DNA of 64,000 nt. It comes from Nitrosomonas marina (GTDB lineage: Bacteria > Pseudomonadota > Gammaproteobacteria > Burkholderiales > Nitrosomonadaceae). The stretch is taken from contig NZ_FOIA01000016.1 in assembly GCF_900111605.1 (NCBI RefSeq), positions 28,074-92,073 on the forward strand, given 5' to 3'. The position numbers were made by a program, and so were the translations under genes. Under the pieces are notes generated by a model. It saw nothing but the letters and a program-made list of their open reading frames with translations, searched no databases and had not been told where the DNA came from. Position 1 is the first letter of the stretch. Each line of letters begins with the position of its first letter. Below are positions 25,613 through 34,580 of the stretch, piece by piece.

Positions 25613-27406
25613 ATGAAACCAATAATTAAAGTTCCCCAGAATGAAATCATGGAAGTTCTGGCCAGCTTCAAGAAGGCCTTTAATACCATCGGCGTCTTCA
25701 GCGCCGTGATAAATGCCCTGATGCTCATGCCGGCGATTTATATGCTGCAGCTTTACGACAGCGTACTGACCAGCCGCAATGAAATGACATTACTGATGCT
25801 GACTTTAATCGTAATCGGGGCCTATATTTTTTTGGGGGCGCTCGAGTACGTTCGCAGTTTCGTCTTGATCCGTGTCGGTGCCAAGCTTGACATGAAATTA
25901 AACAAACGGGTATACACGGCCGCTTTCGAACAAAGCCTAAGACAAGGAGGGGGCAATGCCGGACAGGCTTTAAAAGATTTAACGAGTATCCGTCAGTTCA
26001 TGACCGGAAATGCTCTATTTGCATTTTTCGACGCGCCCTGGTTCCCGATATACATTTTTGTCATCTTCATGTTTCACCCCTGGCTGGGTATTTTTGCGCT
26101 GTGCGGAACCACAGTATTGATCATACTGGCTTATGTAAATGAAAAAATCTCCCGGAAACCGCTGGATGAAGCCAATACCATGGCGGTAGCATCAACCAAT
26201 CTGGCATCCAATAATCTGCGCAACGCAGAAGTCATCGAAGCCATGGGCATGTTGCCCAATCTCCAGTCACGCTGGGATCAGTTCCATAACCGGTTCCTTA
26301 ATCTTCAGGCAGATGCCAGCGAAAAATCTGGTGTTGTCACTGCAATATCCAAGTCAACCACCGTAGCGCTGCAGTCACTGATGCTGGGACTGGGCGCATT
26401 GCTTGTACTGGAAAATCAAATCTCACCCGGCATGATGATTGCCGCGTCGATATTAATGGGTCGAGCGATCGCGCCGGTCCAGTTGTTGATCAGTGTGTGG
26501 AAACAGTTCGGCAGCACACGCAGCGCTTACGACCGTTTGACGAAACTGCTGGAACACAACCCTATCCGCGAACAAGGCATGTCGCTTCCCAAACCCACCG
26601 GCGCCATCACTGTAGAAAATGTCACAGCCGCGCCACCGGGATCACGCGTGCCGGTGATTAAAAACCTGAGCCTGTCTATAGCGGCTGGGGAAGTTCTGGG
26701 AATTATCGGGCCCAGCGGTTCTGGAAAATCCACACTCGCACGGCTGCTAGTCGGTGTATGGCCGGCAGCGGCCGGCAAAGTACGCTTGGACGGTGCCGAT
26801 GTCTACCTGTGGAACAAAGAGGAACTGGGACCAAATATCGGTTATCTTCCACAGGACATCGAGCTGTTCAGCGGCACTGTCTCGGAAAATATCGCCCGCT
26901 TTAGCGAAGTTGACTCGGACAAGGTGATTATGGCTGCTCAGCGCGCTGGTGTTCATCAAATGATCCTGAACATGCCGGAAGGCTATGACACCAAACTCGG
27001 CGACGGTGGCGCGGGACTCTCCGGCGGCCAGAAGCAGCGCCTGGGTCTGGCGCGCGCCATGTATGATGATCCGGCCCTGATTGTACTGGACGAGCCTAAT
27101 TCCAATCTTGATGACGTTGGTGAGCAGGCGTTACTCAATGCGCTGATTGATTTACGCAAGCGTGGCAAAACAATTGTTCTGATCACTCATCGTACCAGTA
27201 TCATTAGTGTTACCGACAAATTGCTGCTCTTGCACGAGGGTGCAGCGAAATTATTTGGACCGACCAAACTTGTGCTGGAGGAGTTGAAAAAACAACACCA
27301 GAAACAACAGGGGGTACCACCACCGCAACAAAAACAGCAACCGCAGGCTTCAGAGATACAGCAGAAACCAGTTACAACTGTCAACGTCGTGGATGAGAAC
27401 AACTGA
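25613..27406 (+). CDS. Type I secretion system permease/ATPase (PrtD/RsaD-like)
   Basis: A 597-aa inner-membrane half-transporter. Six membrane segments occupy residues ~20-300 (FSAVINALMLMPAIYMLQLY, MTLLMLTLIVIGAYIFLGAL, FFDAPWFPIYIFVIFMFHPW). The nucleotide-binding domain follows, with Walker A GPSGSGKS near residue 365, signature LSGGQKQRLGLARA near 468, and Walker B ALIVLDEPNSNLDD. There is no N-terminal C39-like domain, which is characteristic of the PrtD/RsaD/LipB class. The last ~40 residues are an unusual Gln/Pro-rich tail (KQQHQKQQ, PPPQQKQQPQ). It is followed by HlyD and TolC genes, forming a full T1SS. The S-layer-like and RTX-like proteins at 0-10.5 kb are its probable substrates. 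Confidence 0.92.
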   Translation: MKPIIKVPQNEIMEVLASFKKAFNTIGVFSAVINALMLMPAIYMLQLYDSVLTSRNEMTLLMLTLIVIGAYIFLGALEYVRSFVLIRVGAKLDMKLNKRVYTAAFEQSLRQGGGNAGQALKDLTSIRQFMTGNALFAFFDAPWFPIYIFVIFMFHPWLGIFALCGTTVLIILAYVNEKISRKPLDEANTMAVASTNLASNNLRNAEVIEAMGMLPNLQSRWDQFHNRFLNLQADASEKSGVVTAISKSTTVALQSLMLGLGALLVLENQISPGMMIAASILMGRAIAPVQLLISVWKQFGSTRSAYDRLTKLLEHNPIREQGMSLPKPTGAITVENVTAAPPGSRVPVIKNLSLSIAAGEVLGIIGPSGSGKSTLARLLVGVWPAAAGKVRLDGADVYLWNKEELGPNIGYLPQDIELFSGTVSENIARFSEVDSDKVIMAAQRAGVHQMILNMPEGYDTKLGDGGAGLSGGQKQRLGLARAMYDDPALIVLDEPNSNLDDVGEQALLNALIDLRKRGKTIVLITHRTSIISVTDKLLLLHEGAAKLFGPTKLVLEELKKQHQKQQGVPPPQQKQQPQASEIQQKPVTTVNVVDENN

Positions 27407-27462
27407 ACCCAAACAGCAGGAATTGGTATTGAAGCAATGACGTGTATACAACAGGAAAAAAT

Positions 27463-28815
27463 ATGAAGCTGCAGACAGAAAATAATGCCATTGATACCGG
27501 TATTGGGCCGGATAATCAGGCGTACCAGGTCAAAACTGATGAAACCGTTCATGCCCGGATCGGCTGGTGGATTGTACTGGCCGGCGTAGGCGGTTTTGTC
27601 CTGTGGGCATTCTTTGCGCCGCTGGATAAAGGAGTACCATTGAGTGGCACGGTAACAGTGGACACCAATCGCAAGGCTGTACAACATCGCACCGGCGGCA
27701 TCATCGATCAGATCTTCGTCAAGGAAGGTGACCATGTCGAAGCCGGGCAGATTCTGGTCCGCATGAACGATGTGCAAGTCAAGGCACAAGCGGAAATTAC
27801 ACGCGCCCAGCTGATCACGGCACGCGTAGTCGAAGCACGCCTGATTGCCGAACGCGATGAGAAAAACACCATTGAATACCCGGCGGACCTGCTGGAGTCC
27901 CAGGACAATCTGCGCGTCAGAAACAGCATGATGGCACAGAACCAGCTGTTCAAATCCAGACAGCTTGCCATGCAGCATGAAATCGCAGCACTTGACGAAA
28001 ATATTGCGGGCCTGACCATACAACTCCAGGGTCTGCAGTCTTCCCTTGCAAGCAAAAAACAACAGCTGGTCTTTTTAAAAGAACAACTCGACAGCCTGCG
28101 CGAACTGGCCAAAGACGGTTTTGTGCCGCGTAACCGGGTACTCGATCTGGAACGTACTCATGTTCAGCTAAACGGTGAAATTTCAGCAGAAACCGGTGAA
28201 ATCGGACGCATTCAAAGTCAGATTGCCGAGTTAAAGCAGCGCCGGATACATCGTTTTCAGGAACAGCAAAAGGAAGTACGTCAACAACTGGCTGATATAC
28301 AGCGTGAAGTGGATGCACTCAGCAATCAGCTAATCGGACAGGAGTTTGAACTGGCCAATGTTCTGGTCAAAGCGCCAGTAGATGGAACCGTGGTCGGCAT
28401 AAATGTATTCACCGAGGGCGGTGTCATCTCACCGGGATTTCGTCTAATGGATATCGTGCCAAGAGACGATCCGCTCATGATAACCGGCCGGGTGCCTGTT
28501 CACCTGATCGACAAGGTACATCCCGGGCTGCATGTCGATCTGATTTTTTCAGCTTTCAACCAAAACAAAACACCCAATATTCCCGGCGAAGTACTGCAGG
28601 TATCAGCAGACAGGCTGACCGATGAACGCACTGACGAGCCCTATTATCAATTGAAAGTTCAAGTAACGCAGGAGGGTATGCAGCTGCTCACACAACACCA
28701 GGTACGTGCAGGCATGCCGGTGGACATTTTTGTAAAGACAGGCGAGCGTTCTTTGATGAATTATCTGTTCAAGCCCATTCTTGATCGCCTCCATGCATCC
28801 ATGAGTGAAGAATAA
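27463..28815 (+). CDS. HlyD-family membrane fusion protein of type I secretion system
   Basis: About 450 aa. The N-terminus is cytoplasmic, one transmembrane helix lies around residues 37-57 (WIVLAGVGGFVLWAFFAPL), and a periplasmic part follows. AVQHRTGGIIDQIFVKEGDHVEAGQILVRM is the first half of a split lipoyl (biotinyl-like) domain. Long helical hairpins span residues ~110-290, then the second half (VKAPVDGTVVGINVFTEGGV) and a beta-barrel region. This is the periplasmic adaptor linking the ABC protein to TolC. I chose the ATG at 27463 because AGGA lies about 8 nt upstream; a GTG at 27442 is in frame. The stop is immediately followed by the tolC-like ATG. Confidence 0.92.
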   Translation: MKLQTENNAIDTGIGPDNQAYQVKTDETVHARIGWWIVLAGVGGFVLWAFFAPLDKGVPLSGTVTVDTNRKAVQHRTGGIIDQIFVKEGDHVEAGQILVRMNDVQVKAQAEITRAQLITARVVEARLIAERDEKNTIEYPADLLESQDNLRVRNSMMAQNQLFKSRQLAMQHEIAALDENIAGLTIQLQGLQSSLASKKQQLVFLKEQLDSLRELAKDGFVPRNRVLDLERTHVQLNGEISAETGEIGRIQSQIAELKQRRIHRFQEQQKEVRQQLADIQREVDALSNQLIGQEFELANVLVKAPVDGTVVGINVFTEGGVISPGFRLMDIVPRDDPLMITGRVPVHLIDKVHPGLHVDLIFSAFNQNKTPNIPGEVLQVSADRLTDERTDEPYYQLKVQVTQEGMQLLTQHQVRAGMPVDIFVKTGERSLMNYLFKPILDRLHASMSEE

Positions 28816-30165
28816 ATGACCCCGATCCGCATTTACTTCAAAATCGCCTCATCGTTTTTTATACTTTCCGTCATGGTCAGTTCCGTGCAGGCGCTGAGCC
28901 TGCTGGATGCCTATGAAGCGGCGCTGGAGAATGACCCCCTTTTTCGTGCAGCCGTCTATGAAAACGAAGCCGGACAACAGGCTGAAAAAATCGGCCGGGC
29001 TGGTCTGCTGCCGAATTTATCGATAACCCATACAGACAGCGAGAATACGGGAACACGCCAGCTGACTGGACAACCGCAATCTGCTCTGAATTTTCACAGT
29101 CAGGTTAGTGCATTATCGTTACGACAGCCTATATTAAACATGGAAGCCGTCGCCAGCTACCGTCAGGGAAAAGCTCAGGCCAATACCAGCCGCGCTCGCT
29201 TTACCGGACAAAGTCAGGAACTGGTTATCAGGCTCTCTGAAGCATATTTCTCTGCATTACTAGCGCAACACCAGGTACGACTTGCGCAAGCGCAGCTCGA
29301 TTCTCTCGCAGAACTGAAACGTGTCAACGAACACATGCTGCTCAAAGGTGAAGGTACGACAACCGATGTACTGGAAACCCAATCCAGGCATGCACTGGCA
29401 GAAGCGCAGCTGATCGAGGCCCAGGACGAGATGGATGTCGCACAGCTAAGACTGGAATCCATCATTGGCCTCGAAATATCACAATTGCACCATCTGTCGA
29501 ATGTTTTTCAAGCAGAAATGGTTCATTTGCCCAATTTTGATGATTGGCGTTCTCTGGCGCTGGATCGCAATGCAGAGCTCGTCACCCAGCGGCATGCACT
29601 TCAATCGAGTAAAGAGGAAATTCGCAAAAGTTACGCCGGACACACGCCACGCGTAGACCTTGTCGCGAGTCTTAGCAGAAACAAAGCTGCATCCTTTGTT
29701 ACATCAAATCAGAACGTTGAATTAGCGTCTATCGGCGTTGAAGTCAATTTGCCGTTATATGCTGGCGGGCGTGTCATGGCCACCACCGACCAGGCAAAGG
29801 CCAATTTTGCACGGGCGGAAGCCGAACTGGATGCCGCCGTCGACAGTGTGCTCGTTGAATTGCGTAAGCAGTATCAATTGGTCTTAAGCAGCGTCAAACG
29901 TATCAAATCACTGGAACTGGCAGTTAAGTCAGCAAAACTGCTTGTTAATGCCACTGAGAAAAGCATACAGGGTGGAATCCGCATCAATCTGGATTTACTG
30001 GATGCGCAGCAACAGCTTTTTAACAGCCAGATCGATCTGGCGGAAGCCAAATATAATTTTCTGCTTGCGTACCTGCGGCTCAATTTCACTGCAGGCACGC
30101 TGGTACTCGAGGATCTGAAACGAATCGCCGCTTATTTCACACCCGAAAACCCTTTATCGGAATAA
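28816..30165 (+). CDS. TolC-family outer-membrane channel of type I secretion system
   Basis: A 449-aa outer-membrane efflux/secretion channel. A Sec signal peptide covers residues 1-26 (ending MVSSVQA), followed by LSLLDAYEAALENDPLFRAA, the standard TolC opening. Two repeated halves of long coiled-coil helices are seen (VRLAQAQLDSLAELKRVNEH; INLDLLDAQQQLFNSQIDLA with the DxLxAQ motif). Its start abuts the HlyD stop with no gap, so the three export genes are co-transcribed. Its stop abuts the stop of the convergent DUF6447 gene. Confidence 0.93.
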   Translation: MTPIRIYFKIASSFFILSVMVSSVQALSLLDAYEAALENDPLFRAAVYENEAGQQAEKIGRAGLLPNLSITHTDSENTGTRQLTGQPQSALNFHSQVSALSLRQPILNMEAVASYRQGKAQANTSRARFTGQSQELVIRLSEAYFSALLAQHQVRLAQAQLDSLAELKRVNEHMLLKGEGTTTDVLETQSRHALAEAQLIEAQDEMDVAQLRLESIIGLEISQLHHLSNVFQAEMVHLPNFDDWRSLALDRNAELVTQRHALQSSKEEIRKSYAGHTPRVDLVASLSRNKAASFVTSNQNVELASIGVEVNLPLYAGGRVMATTDQAKANFARAEAELDAAVDSVLVELRKQYQLVLSSVKRIKSLELAVKSAKLLVNATEKSIQGGIRINLDLLDAQQQLFNSQIDLAEAKYNFLLAYLRLNFTAGTLVLEDLKRIAAYFTPENPLSE

Positions 30166-30372
30166 TCAATGCGTTTCGACTGGCAATGCGTTCTTCAAAG
30201 CATGCTGATATGCAATCTTTGCCGTACTCGCAATTGCCAGTTTTGCTTTTAATTGCGCTATTTCATTTTCAACAACGCGCAAGTTTGTAATTTGGGTCTT
30301 GGCCTCCTGGCTCAACGATGACAAAGCATATTCAGTATTATCGATGATTACTTTCTGTTCACTATCCGCCAT
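30166..30372 (-). CDS. DUF6447-family small protein next to T1SS
   Basis: A 68-aa soluble protein: short strand (KVIIDNTEYALSSLS), then helical with alternating charges (QEAKTQITNLRVVENEIAQL, LAIASTAKIAYQHAL). The pattern I.ID...Y....LS..AK.Q..NL......I..LKAKLAI..TA..AY...L fits DUF6447 as I remember it, a small family often found beside type I secretion and RTX genes. AAGGA precedes the ATG at 30372. It converges on tolC with zero bases between the stops and no terminator, so mutual transcriptional interference is possible. Function is unknown; a T1SS accessory or cytosolic substrate partner is inferred from context. Confidence 0.7.
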   Translation of the reverse strand: MADSEQKVIIDNTEYALSSLSQEAKTQITNLRVVENEIAQLKAKLAIASTAKIAYQHALKNALPVETH

Positions 30373-30431
30373 ATTTATCCTTGAATATAATCAGTGTTAA
30401 TCAAAACAGTCAATTTTAACCACTGCCAGCA

Positions 30432-30905
30432 CTACAACTTTCCAGCCAGATTGAGCAAACACAGCTCGTAGCCTATTAAAGCACTGTAGCCCGCCAGAAT
30501 GGCATATTTTACATGCCTCACCCGCATTGTATAAATAATTCTTACATTATGATGTATCACCAGCATAATCAGTGCAAGCGCAGTCAGCGCCATTTTAACA
30601 GCAACGAATTTAGTGACGCTTTCATCGATCAGAACCGCCATAAACCAATTCAGCTCCTCCCCGCCGAGGGCGAGAATCTGTAGCGTAAACATCGCGTCGC
30701 CAATACTCAATAAAAGAATCGCGATCACACACAGCATTAAATGACCTGCGTAACAATCCACGTAAGCAGGTCGCCATCGCGTCGTCTCTGATCGCCGTTC
30801 ATTCATCCGTCTGCCGGGCTTGAGCCCCATATGGTATGCACAGAAAAAAGGAACGGCCCTGCGGCGCTCGCGTACACGCGCATCCCCGGCCATCGTCATA
30901 CTCAT
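30432..30905 (-). CDS. DUF5658-family membrane protein
   Basis: About 157 aa. A basic N-terminal ~60 residues (RVRERRR, GLKPGRRMNERR) precedes three or four transmembrane helices (HLMLCVIAILLLSIGDAMFT; FVAVKMALTALALIMLVIHH; YAILAGYSALIGYELCLLNL). The pattern D-A-M-F-T-L-x(5)-GGEELNW and K at the start of the third helix fits DUF5658, whose function is unknown. The start was set at ATG 30905 because GGAGG lies 7 nt upstream; two adjacent ATGs at 30908 and 30911 are closer than usual. It is divergent from lptE, with about 270 bp between. Confidence 0.7.
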   Translation of the reverse strand: MSMTMAGDARVRERRRAVPFFCAYHMGLKPGRRMNERRSETTRWRPAYVDCYAGHLMLCVIAILLLSIGDAMFTLQILALGGEELNWFMAVLIDESVTKFVAVKMALTALALIMLVIHHNVRIIYTMRVRHVKYAILAGYSALIGYELCLLNLAGKL

Positions 30906-31173
30906 CATCATTCCTCCTCGATTCAATACAGGCCCGATCAATGCCAGAGCACCCGGACAATCTCAAACAGAATTGTTTCTGCGCTTAATCTTCGCCTGTC
31001 CTGCGCCTGTCGAAGTTTATTCAAGTTATGTCACACACATCAACAGTATGCCGTTCAAGTGTCCAGACTATTAAAATCATTCAGTCCAGCATACTGCACT
31101 TACGTACAATATGGCACAAATGCGGTAGAATTTCGTGATACTGATTTTTACCTTGTCCAAAGACTTAACGCTC

Positions 31174-31722
31174 ATGAATGCTGTTCAATCTACAAATCCG
31201 ACGCTCAGGTACTGGCTGATCGGACTTGCGATTCTGTTTACCCTGACCGCTTGTGGTTTCAAACTTCGTGGACAGATTTCTTCGCTGCCTTTCGAAACAT
31301 TATACATTGCCGCACCACCGGGTCACACCATCGGATCAGACCTGAGGCGTGCCATAGACGCCACCACAACGACAAAAATAGTCGACTCAGTTGATAACGC
31401 CGAGGCCGTGCTTCAAGTCCTCAACGCAAACAACGAGCGGAGAATTCTGTCGTTATCAGGTGGGGGACGGGTGCGTGAATTTGAATTGATTTTCAGAATA
31501 ACCACGCGGCTGATTGACAGCAAAGGAAACGAAATCGTACCGGAAAACACGATTACATTGTTACGCATATTACCATTTCTGGATGCACAGATTCTGGCCA
31601 AAGAAGCCGAAGAGCAAATGCTGTATCAGGATATGCAGGCTGATGCCGTGCAGCAGATAATCTGGCGATTGTCGACCTTGCAAAAATCCAGATTCAAACC
31701 CGAAGCTGCATCTATTCAATAA
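31174..31722 (+). CDS. lptE: LPS-assembly lipoprotein LptE
   Basis: A 182-aa outer-membrane lipoprotein that plugs LptD and helps insert lipopolysaccharide. A lipoprotein signal peptide (YWLIGLAILFTLTAC) gives Cys27 as the acylation site, followed by GFKLRG, the classic LptE start of the mature protein. The rest (LPFETLYIAAPPGHTIGSDL, GRVREFELIFRITTRLIDS, MLYQDMQADAVQQIIWRLS) matches the family throughout. The start is ATG 31174; an upstream ATG at 31135 would push the signal peptide too far in. It is followed after 9 bp by holA, the usual order in proteobacteria. The customary upstream leuS is not present here. Confidence 0.92.
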   Translation: MNAVQSTNPTLRYWLIGLAILFTLTACGFKLRGQISSLPFETLYIAAPPGHTIGSDLRRAIDATTTTKIVDSVDNAEAVLQVLNANNERRILSLSGGGRVREFELIFRITTRLIDSKGNEIVPENTITLLRILPFLDAQILAKEAEEQMLYQDMQADAVQQIIWRLSTLQKSRFKPEAASIQ

Positions 31723-31731
31723 ATGTAAGAA

Positions 31732-32769
31732 ATGCGTATAAACCAGGAGCAGCTTAACCGGCAACTGTCGCAGCAACTTGCATCGTTATATGTAATTACC
31801 GGCGATGAAATGCTGCTCCTCATTGAAACTGCCGATCTGATCCGGCAGCATGCGCGCCAGCAGGGTTTCAGTGAATACGTGTTATTTTCCGTCGACCAGC
31901 ACTTCCGCTGGCCAGATCTCTTTACTGCAAGCAGCAGCCCATCATTATTCGGCGACCGTCAGTTCATTGATCTGCGTATACCATCTGGCAAACCCGGCAA
32001 GGAAGGTGGAAAAGCAATCGAATCTTATTGTCAATCGCTACCGCAGGATACAGTGACACTGATTACTCTGCCCAAACTGGATAAGCAGAGTCAATCCACG
32101 CAGTGGTTCAAGGCAGCAGAAAACGCCGGCATCGTCCTTCCGATTCAAACAATCGGGCAGGCACAGCTACCGGCTTGGATCAAACAGCGCCTCGGTAAGC
32201 AACAGCACACTGTTGATACAGAAACGCTCGGTTTCATCGCCGGCAACGTCGAGGGCAACCTGCTGGCTGCGCATCAGGAAATACAAAAGCTGGCACTGCT
32301 CTATCCACCCGGTCAGCTGACCTTTGACCAGGTTAAGAATGCCGTCCTGAATGTTGCCCGGTACGATCTCTATCAGTTAACTGAAGCCATGACCGCCTTC
32401 GAACCCGTGCGCTATGCACGTATTCTGTCTGGCTTACAGGGTGAAGGTACGGCTCCGCCACTCATTCTCGCCACACTGGCCGGACAGATCCGCCAATTGA
32501 TTGTACTGAGAACAGGGCTGGACCAGGGACTGCCGCCTGACCGGCTGTTCAGGTCGGCACGTATCTGGGGTAACCGGCAAAACCTGCTGTTATCAGCCGC
32601 CAGACGCATTCCGGCCGCACGACTCAGGCAAAGCCTGGTTCATGCGGCAAAGATCGACCGTATCAATAAAGGTGTCGCCGTTGAAAGCAGCGCCGACACA
32701 TGGAATGAGCTGTTGCAACTGGGCCTGAACATCGCGCAGATCGCACAACCAAAGTTGCAGCCAAAATAG
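31732..32769 (+). CDS. holA: DNA polymerase III delta subunit
   Basis: A 345-aa clamp-loader subunit that opens the beta sliding clamp. The N-terminal domain holds LYVITGDEMLLLIETADLIR and the beta-binding region around SSPSLFGDRQFIDLRIPSGK. LITLPKLDKQSQSTQWFKA, the AAA-like lid (FIAGNVEGNLLAAHQEIQKL) and the C-terminal collar domain (PLILATLAGQIRQLIVLRTG) are all present. Length is normal for the family. It is translationally close to lptE (9-bp gap), and the pair is probably one operon. The stop is 76 bp from the convergent selO stop. Confidence 0.94.
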   Translation: MRINQEQLNRQLSQQLASLYVITGDEMLLLIETADLIRQHARQQGFSEYVLFSVDQHFRWPDLFTASSSPSLFGDRQFIDLRIPSGKPGKEGGKAIESYCQSLPQDTVTLITLPKLDKQSQSTQWFKAAENAGIVLPIQTIGQAQLPAWIKQRLGKQQHTVDTETLGFIAGNVEGNLLAAHQEIQKLALLYPPGQLTFDQVKNAVLNVARYDLYQLTEAMTAFEPVRYARILSGLQGEGTAPPLILATLAGQIRQLIVLRTGLDQGLPPDRLFRSARIWGNRQNLLLSAARRIPAARLRQSLVHAAKIDRINKGVAVESSADTWNELLQLGLNIAQIAQPKLQPK

Positions 32770-32845
32770 CAAAACAATTCAGAACGAAACTGCAATTGCC
32801 AGTTACTTCAACAGCGCATTCGTTATGAAATATTCGTCATTCAAG

Positions 32846-34363
32846 TTATGTACCGCAGAAAGTCTGCCGCACACGTTCGGAAGCTGTTGGTGGCGTACGG
32901 TACTCATTATATTCCGGCGCATCGATATAAGGATCGGATACAGCCGCCAGCAAACATTGCATTTCGTCGTAATCGCCATGATCTGACGCCGCGGTCAGCG
33001 CCGCCTCAACCCGATGATTGCGCGGCAGCAAGGCAGGATTACTGGCTTGCATTACGTTAAACGCGACTGCTCTGGATTCAGGCTGGCGCGCCAGGCGCGC
33101 CTGCCACTGTGCATGCCATGCAATAAAAGCAGAATCTTGAAAAAGTGCATCGTCAGGAAGCCGTTCCGCAGCCAGCGAGCGGAAGGTATTGGTATAATCG
33201 GCATGATGCTGGTGCATACACGTCAGCAGCGCTTCAATCAATTCAACATCGCTCGCTTCCTCATTCATTAGTCCCAGCTTCTTTCGCATGCCATTTAACC
33301 AGTATTGCTGGAAAATATCAGGAAAAGCATGTACCGCTTCTTCCGCCAGCGTCAACGCCTTGTCCTGCGCCGAATCCAGCAGTGGCAGCAATGTTTCCGC
33401 AAATCGTGCAAGATTCCATTGCGCCGCGCGTGACTGATTATGATAACCGTAGCGGCCATGATCATCGATCGAGCTGAACACAGTGTACGGATCGTATTCA
33501 TCCATAAAGGCGCACGGACCATAATCAATTGTCTCGCCACTGATAGCCATATTATCCGTATTCATCACCCCGTGAATAAAACCGACCAGTAACCACTGCG
33601 CCACCAGCGATGCCTGACGGTCAATCACCCGGTGCAACAGCGCCAGATATGGATTAACGGTTTCGAGCAGATCAGGATAATGGCGCCGGATAGCGTAATC
33701 AGCCAGTGTTTTGACATGCACCCCATCTTTGAGCCTTGCAGCATATTCGAAAGTGCCTACCCGTATATGACTCGCTGCGATGCGAGTCAGGACCGCGCCA
33801 GGCAGCGGCAACTCCCGCAACACCGTCTCCCCCGTGGTCACGACAGCCAGGCTGCGCGTACTTGGTATACCCAGTGAATGCATTGCCTCGCTGATGATAT
33901 ATTCACGCAACATTGGTCCCAGCGCCGCCCGGCCATCGCCTCGCCGTGAAAATGGCGTATGCCCGGAACCTTTAAACTGAACATCCAGCCTGTCACCCGC
34001 CGGCGTCACGTGCTCGCCCATCAATATCGCCCGCCCGTCGCCGAGCATGGTAAAACTGCCAAACTGGTGACCGGCATAAGCCTGTGCAATCGGTTCTGCA
34101 GTCTGCGGTAATACATTCCCGGAAAATAAATGCGCGGCATCCTGCTCGGACAATATTTGAAAATTCAACCCAAGGGACTCGGCCAGCGCATGATTTAGGA
34201 TAGCCACACGCGGCGCACGTACCGGAACGGGTGAAATACGGACATAAAACGGTTCCGGCAGCCTTGCATAGCTGTTGTCAAACCGCCAGCCCACTTCCTC
34301 AACAGTAAACTTCTCTTGCGGCTTTGTTTGCGTTTTCACGTCAGTCTTTGTTTCTGGCTTCAT
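32846..34363 (-). CDS. selO: Protein adenylyltransferase SelO (YdiU)
   Basis: A 505-aa pseudokinase that transfers AMP to Ser/Thr/Tyr of target proteins and is linked to the oxidative stress response. The nucleotide-binding region reads QFKGSGHTPFSRRGDGRAAL and the helix carries LREYIISEAMHSLGIPSTRS. The active-site segment GVMNTDNMAISGETIDYGPC holds the metal-binding Asn and the DYGP equivalent of DFG. The N-terminus (WRFDNSYARLPEPFYVRISP) is the family opening, preceded by a short Lys/Thr-rich tail. The usual C-terminal Sel-type cysteine region reads VRQTFCGT, with a single Cys near the end. It converges on holA. Confidence 0.92.
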   Translation of the reverse strand: MKPETKTDVKTQTKPQEKFTVEEVGWRFDNSYARLPEPFYVRISPVPVRAPRVAILNHALAESLGLNFQILSEQDAAHLFSGNVLPQTAEPIAQAYAGHQFGSFTMLGDGRAILMGEHVTPAGDRLDVQFKGSGHTPFSRRGDGRAALGPMLREYIISEAMHSLGIPSTRSLAVVTTGETVLRELPLPGAVLTRIAASHIRVGTFEYAARLKDGVHVKTLADYAIRRHYPDLLETVNPYLALLHRVIDRQASLVAQWLLVGFIHGVMNTDNMAISGETIDYGPCAFMDEYDPYTVFSSIDDHGRYGYHNQSRAAQWNLARFAETLLPLLDSAQDKALTLAEEAVHAFPDIFQQYWLNGMRKKLGLMNEEASDVELIEALLTCMHQHHADYTNTFRSLAAERLPDDALFQDSAFIAWHAQWQARLARQPESRAVAFNVMQASNPALLPRNHRVEAALTAASDHGDYDEMQCLLAAVSDPYIDAPEYNEYRTPPTASERVRQTFCGT

Positions 34364-34580
34364 AATCAGTGTACTTTATAGTGAAAAACTTCAGACAGTT
34401 GCCGTGTTAGTATGTTCAAATGCCAGCAACGAACCGCGATTACGCCAGCAACGGGGGCAAGGAAACTTTGGCAACATTTTTGATGACAATCAGCTGTTTA
34501 CGGAATAAACTCCTCCTTAAGGGAGATGATAGCATAGTACAAATCCAGTCAATTATAAGAAGACGTGCACAAATAACCTT

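Noticed and set aside
30942..31173. Searched for leuS upstream of lptE
   Set aside because: No frame with leucyl-tRNA synthetase signatures is present in the gap. The region is a short divergent promoter spacer.
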